Shown piece after piece: positions 61,431-64,000 of a stretch of DNA of 64,000 nucleotides. The stretch comes from Rhizomys pruinosus (Eukaryota > Chordata > Mammalia > Rodentia > Spalacidae). Position 1 is the stretch's first letter; the number at the start of each line of letters is the position of its first letter. The position numbers and the translations under genes are program-made. The stretch spans positions 100,039 through 164,038 of the forward strand of contig VZQC01011962.1 in the NCBI GenBank assembly GCA_009823505.1, written 5' to 3'. The notes below the pieces were generated by a model. That model searched no databases. It saw nothing but the letters and a program-made list of their open reading frames with translations, and had not been told where the DNA came from.

Positions 61431-61930
61431 ATAACTACCCACAGGAACCTGAGGGTAGAGAGTTTAAAAGATCATGGGCCCCTGTAGTCCATGAACATTG
61501 GGAAATAGAGGCTTTCAGGCCACTGGAAGCTTGCACATCTGAACTTGTGGCAATGGTGGCCAGAGCACAAAATCCATGCCCATTCAATCAGACTAGGGCC
61601 CAGAGTAAAACAAAAGAAGTGGGGCAGTGGGAGGGTAGGCAGAGGACAGCCTCTGTATAGTAACTGTCAAAGACTAATCACTACATAGTTTAGGAGAGTA
61701 CTTATCATTCTTGTTAGGCTGAGTAGATTCCAGTAGATGAACTTGCACTGAAGGACATCTGGTTGCAAATGCTTGACTGGGTAGGATTTAACTTGCAAGG
61801 TGGAATGCATGAGGTCTAGGAGAACATTGGAGAGGGGAGGGGTCTTAATTTGACTAAGAACTTTTCTATGAAATGTACAGAAGCACAATAAAATTTTTAA
61901 ATAAAGAACAATAATAAACACAGTCAAGTA
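61431..61930. other. unassigned segment ending in AATAAA and A-rich text
   Basis: Interrupts the L1 ORF1-like sequence. GAAGCACAATAAAATTTTTAAATAAAG near 61884 could be a retroposon 3' end. Family unknown. Confidence 0.35.
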
Positions 61931-63120
61931 ATTCAATAAATTTAAAGAACACACAAACAACTCAAGTCAAAGAGGATAGGAACAAATTCCTGACTAAAGC
62001 TCAAGAAAATATGAATATGTGGCTGAATTAAATGACAAAGACAATTCAGGACTTAAAAAGTGAATTCATAAAAGAATGAAGTATTGGAGAAAAAAATGAA
62101 GATGGAACTAAAAAACTCAATAAGGCAACTTGAAATTATTTATTTATTTTTATTTTATATGTATGAGTGTTAGGCCTACATGGATATAAGTGCACCTGTG
62201 TCGTGCAATGCATACAGAGGTCAGAAAAGGTTGTCAAATTCCCTGAAAATGGAGCTACAGAAGGTTGTTGGCCACCATGTTGGTGCTGGGATTGGAACCC
62301 AAGTCTTCTGCAAGAGCAAGCATTGCTTTTAACCTCTGAGCCATCTCTCAAGCCCCTCAATTAAGACAATTTGAAATGATAGGAGAAAGCCTCAAAAGTA
62401 AAATGAATGGAATGTAAAGGAGAATATAAGACTGGAAAACAAAGTTGAAGAATGGGACCACTCAAGCAAAGAATATGAAAAATTAAAAAAGCAGGAATGA
62501 ACTATAAAAAAGTATTGGACACTACAAAAAGACCAACTCTAAGCATCACAGGAATAGAGGAAGGAAACGAATCTGAGTTCAGTGGCACTGAATAGGTATT
62601 CAACAGGATTATAGAAGAAAACTTCCTCAAATTAAAGAAAACCATACCTATATAGATATAAGAAGTACACAGAACAAAAAATTGACTGTAGTAGAAGAGA
62701 AACTCCCCTCCGCATATAATAGTAAAAACACTAAATCTACAAAACAAAGAGAAGGTATTGAATGCTGCAAGAGAAAAATAAGTTACATATAAGGGAACAC
62801 TTAACCAGATTATGGCTGACTCAATGCAAACTATGAATGCCAGAAGAATCTAGAGCAAAGTACTAAACAACACTCTCCTGAATAATGAGTGGGTCAAGGA
62901 AGAAATAAAAAAAGAAATAAAAACATTCCTGGAACTGAATGACAATGATAAAACAACACAGCAAAATCTATGGGACACTCTAAAAGCAATCCTAAGAGGG
63001 AAGTTTATAGCTCTAAGTGCCCACATTAAAAAAAAAGTACTCCAAGTTCTAAATGACCATAGTTGCCAACTCAGAATACTTTACCCAACCAAATATATTT
63101 ATTTCTAAATTCAGTGGCTC
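61931..63120 (+). pseudogene. old L1 ORF1 with inserted ORF2 piece and B2
   Basis: Coiled-coil part (61990-62500) is interrupted by a minus-strand B2. An RRM-like block 'SITGIEEGNESEFSGT' lies near 62543. In the C-terminal domain, AAAGTACT at 62857 and 63034 brackets a 169-bp plus-strand ORF2 linker fragment ('[18 protein letters not shown]'), after which ORF1 resumes ('[18 protein letters not shown]'). Stops are frequent. Confidence 0.7.
62132..62357 (-). mobile_element. B2 SINE, minus strand
   Basis: T-rich tail, TGCACCTGTGTCGTGCAATG, head CTCTGAGCCATCTCTCAAGC. Flanks A(A)GGCAACTTGAAAT and AAGACAATTTGAAAT are a diverged duplication. Confidence 0.9.
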
Positions 63121-63289
63121 TACCCAAGTTAAATCAATAAGAAATCAAAAGTTTAAACAGAGCCATAACAAATGAGGAAATCATGATAGTAATACAAAGC
63201 TTCCCAACTAAAAATAAATCCAGAAGAGAGCCGTAATCAAGAAATATGATATGGAAATAACATACAGTTTGTTTTCAGAAGACATAATT

Positions 63290-63919
63290 TTAGTATAGGT
63301 GCGATCTATCAGGCTGGTATAACTTAACCTTTCTGGGTGCTTAATGATTATACTTAATGCCCATACCAATTTGGCTGAGGGACCTGAAGGATAACTTTGT
63401 TCCTTGCCCTCAGAAGTCAACCGTGTCTCAGAGGACTATGCATGGGGCATCTCTTGAAATGTCCTGCAAATGTGGGTCACCAGTCTTCCTGTGTAGGGAG
63501 GTCTTGGAGGCCCACTAATAGGACTTCAGCCAGTGTCTAGTCTATAAAGAGGAAAGTCTGCTCATGCTTCAAAAAGGGAAGCCCGGTCTAGCAAGACCAG
63601 ATTTTTGTCCTCGAGTGGATGGAACTGGTAAATGAAAAGCCAAAAGGATCCAGGGGGTCCCACGACCAACCCTCCCACCAAAAAAAAAAAAGAGTGACCC
63701 TTGAGGACCAGATCCTCAACTCACCTTGAGAAAACAAAAATCTTGGTTAATCTGGGCTAACTGTGTGGCCTTAAGCACCCAAAAGGAAAGTAAGGGCTGT
63801 GGGGATAGCACAGCTGTTAAAGGCGGAGGCTAAGAACCACATAAAAAGGAAAGTAAACCCAGAAAAAATCAGTAAGGCCTGAGAAATTGTATTTCAGACA
63901 TAAAAATCGAGATCTTAGT

Positions 63920-63920
<1 letters not shown>
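63290..63920. mobile_element. ERV-like repeat related to 32.24-32.43 kb
   Basis: Shares AACTTAACCTTTCTGGGTGC-like text, ATGCCCATACCAATTTGGCT and TTGGTTAATCTGGGCTAACT with the earlier copy. It carries about 350 extra bp between the two shared blocks (63380-63740). Family not identified. Confidence 0.5.
63794..63843 (+). mobile_element. 50-bp truncated B2
   Basis: GGGCTGTGGGGATAGCACAG then GGCTAAGAACCACAT, only a B2 head, with 13-bp AAAAGGAAAGTAA at 63781-63793 and 63844-63856. Confidence 0.75.

Positions 63921-63923
<3 letters not shown>

Positions 63924-63967
<44 letters not shown>
63924..63967. repeat. (AG)n microsatellite
   Basis: About 21 uninterrupted AG units just before the window end. 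Confidence 0.97.
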
Positions 63968-63968
<1 letters not shown>

Positions 63969-64000
63969 TGTTGTTTTGCCTGTCTTTAATTCTTACTGGA

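Overview
This window is mammalian, rodent, non-coding DNA. It has no bacterial-style gene density. It contains many SINEs of the rodent B1 (7SL-derived), B2 and ID (tRNA-derived) types, L1 fragments on both strands, ERVL-MaLR (MT-like) and ERV2-like LTRs, and URR1-like hAT fossils. The B2 copies have a 3' half reading 'aactccagttccaggg...cattgcacgacatgggtgcacagacctacatgcagacagtacattcatac', split here only for description, which looks to me like a non-murine muroid (cricetid-like) form. That family-level assignment is inference from memory. I see no intact protein-coding gene, no exon I can defend, and no CRISPR array or operon.

Layout. 0-3.4 kb: AT-rich sequence, a minus-strand ERV2-like LTR with a lysine-tRNA-like primer site, then a second LTR. 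3.4-9.1 kb: an old L1, present twice because of a noisy 2.4 kb duplication that starts exactly after an N. 9-14 kb: nested SINEs and L1 3' ends. 14.2-17.3 kb: a degenerate T/C-rich tract. 18.2-20.3 kb: minus-strand L1 pieces. 20.6-22.55 kb: an L1 5' end with promoter-type repeats and ORF1, joined directly to the end of ORF2, then cut by an ERV2-like LTR. 22.5-33 kb: ERV-like internal sequence, URR1, and a 5'-inverted (twin-primed) L1. 33-36.4 kb: SINEs and unassigned sequence. 36.6-38.6 kb: a minisatellite with a period near 30 bp. 39-44 kb: B1s and a processed pseudogene of HPF1. 44.5-46.2 kb: an MT-like MaLR transcript that appears to have been retrotransposed. 46.6-52 kb: old L1 3' UTRs and SINEs. 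52.5-54.3 kb: a fairly young L1 3' half. 55-56 kb: URR1 with an exact duplication across an N. 58.7 kb: a short R-only MaLR retrocopy. 60-63 kb: old L1 ORF1/ORF2 pieces. 63.3-64 kb: an ERV-like repeat related to sequence near 32.3 kb.

No genes here work together as a system. The biology is retrotransposition and its by-products. The most interesting observations are the MaLR RNA copies with boundaries at a transcription start and a poly(A) site, the L1 rearrangements, the HPF1 retrocopy that keeps most of its reading frame, and the N-marked duplications that probably reflect assembly rather than the genome.
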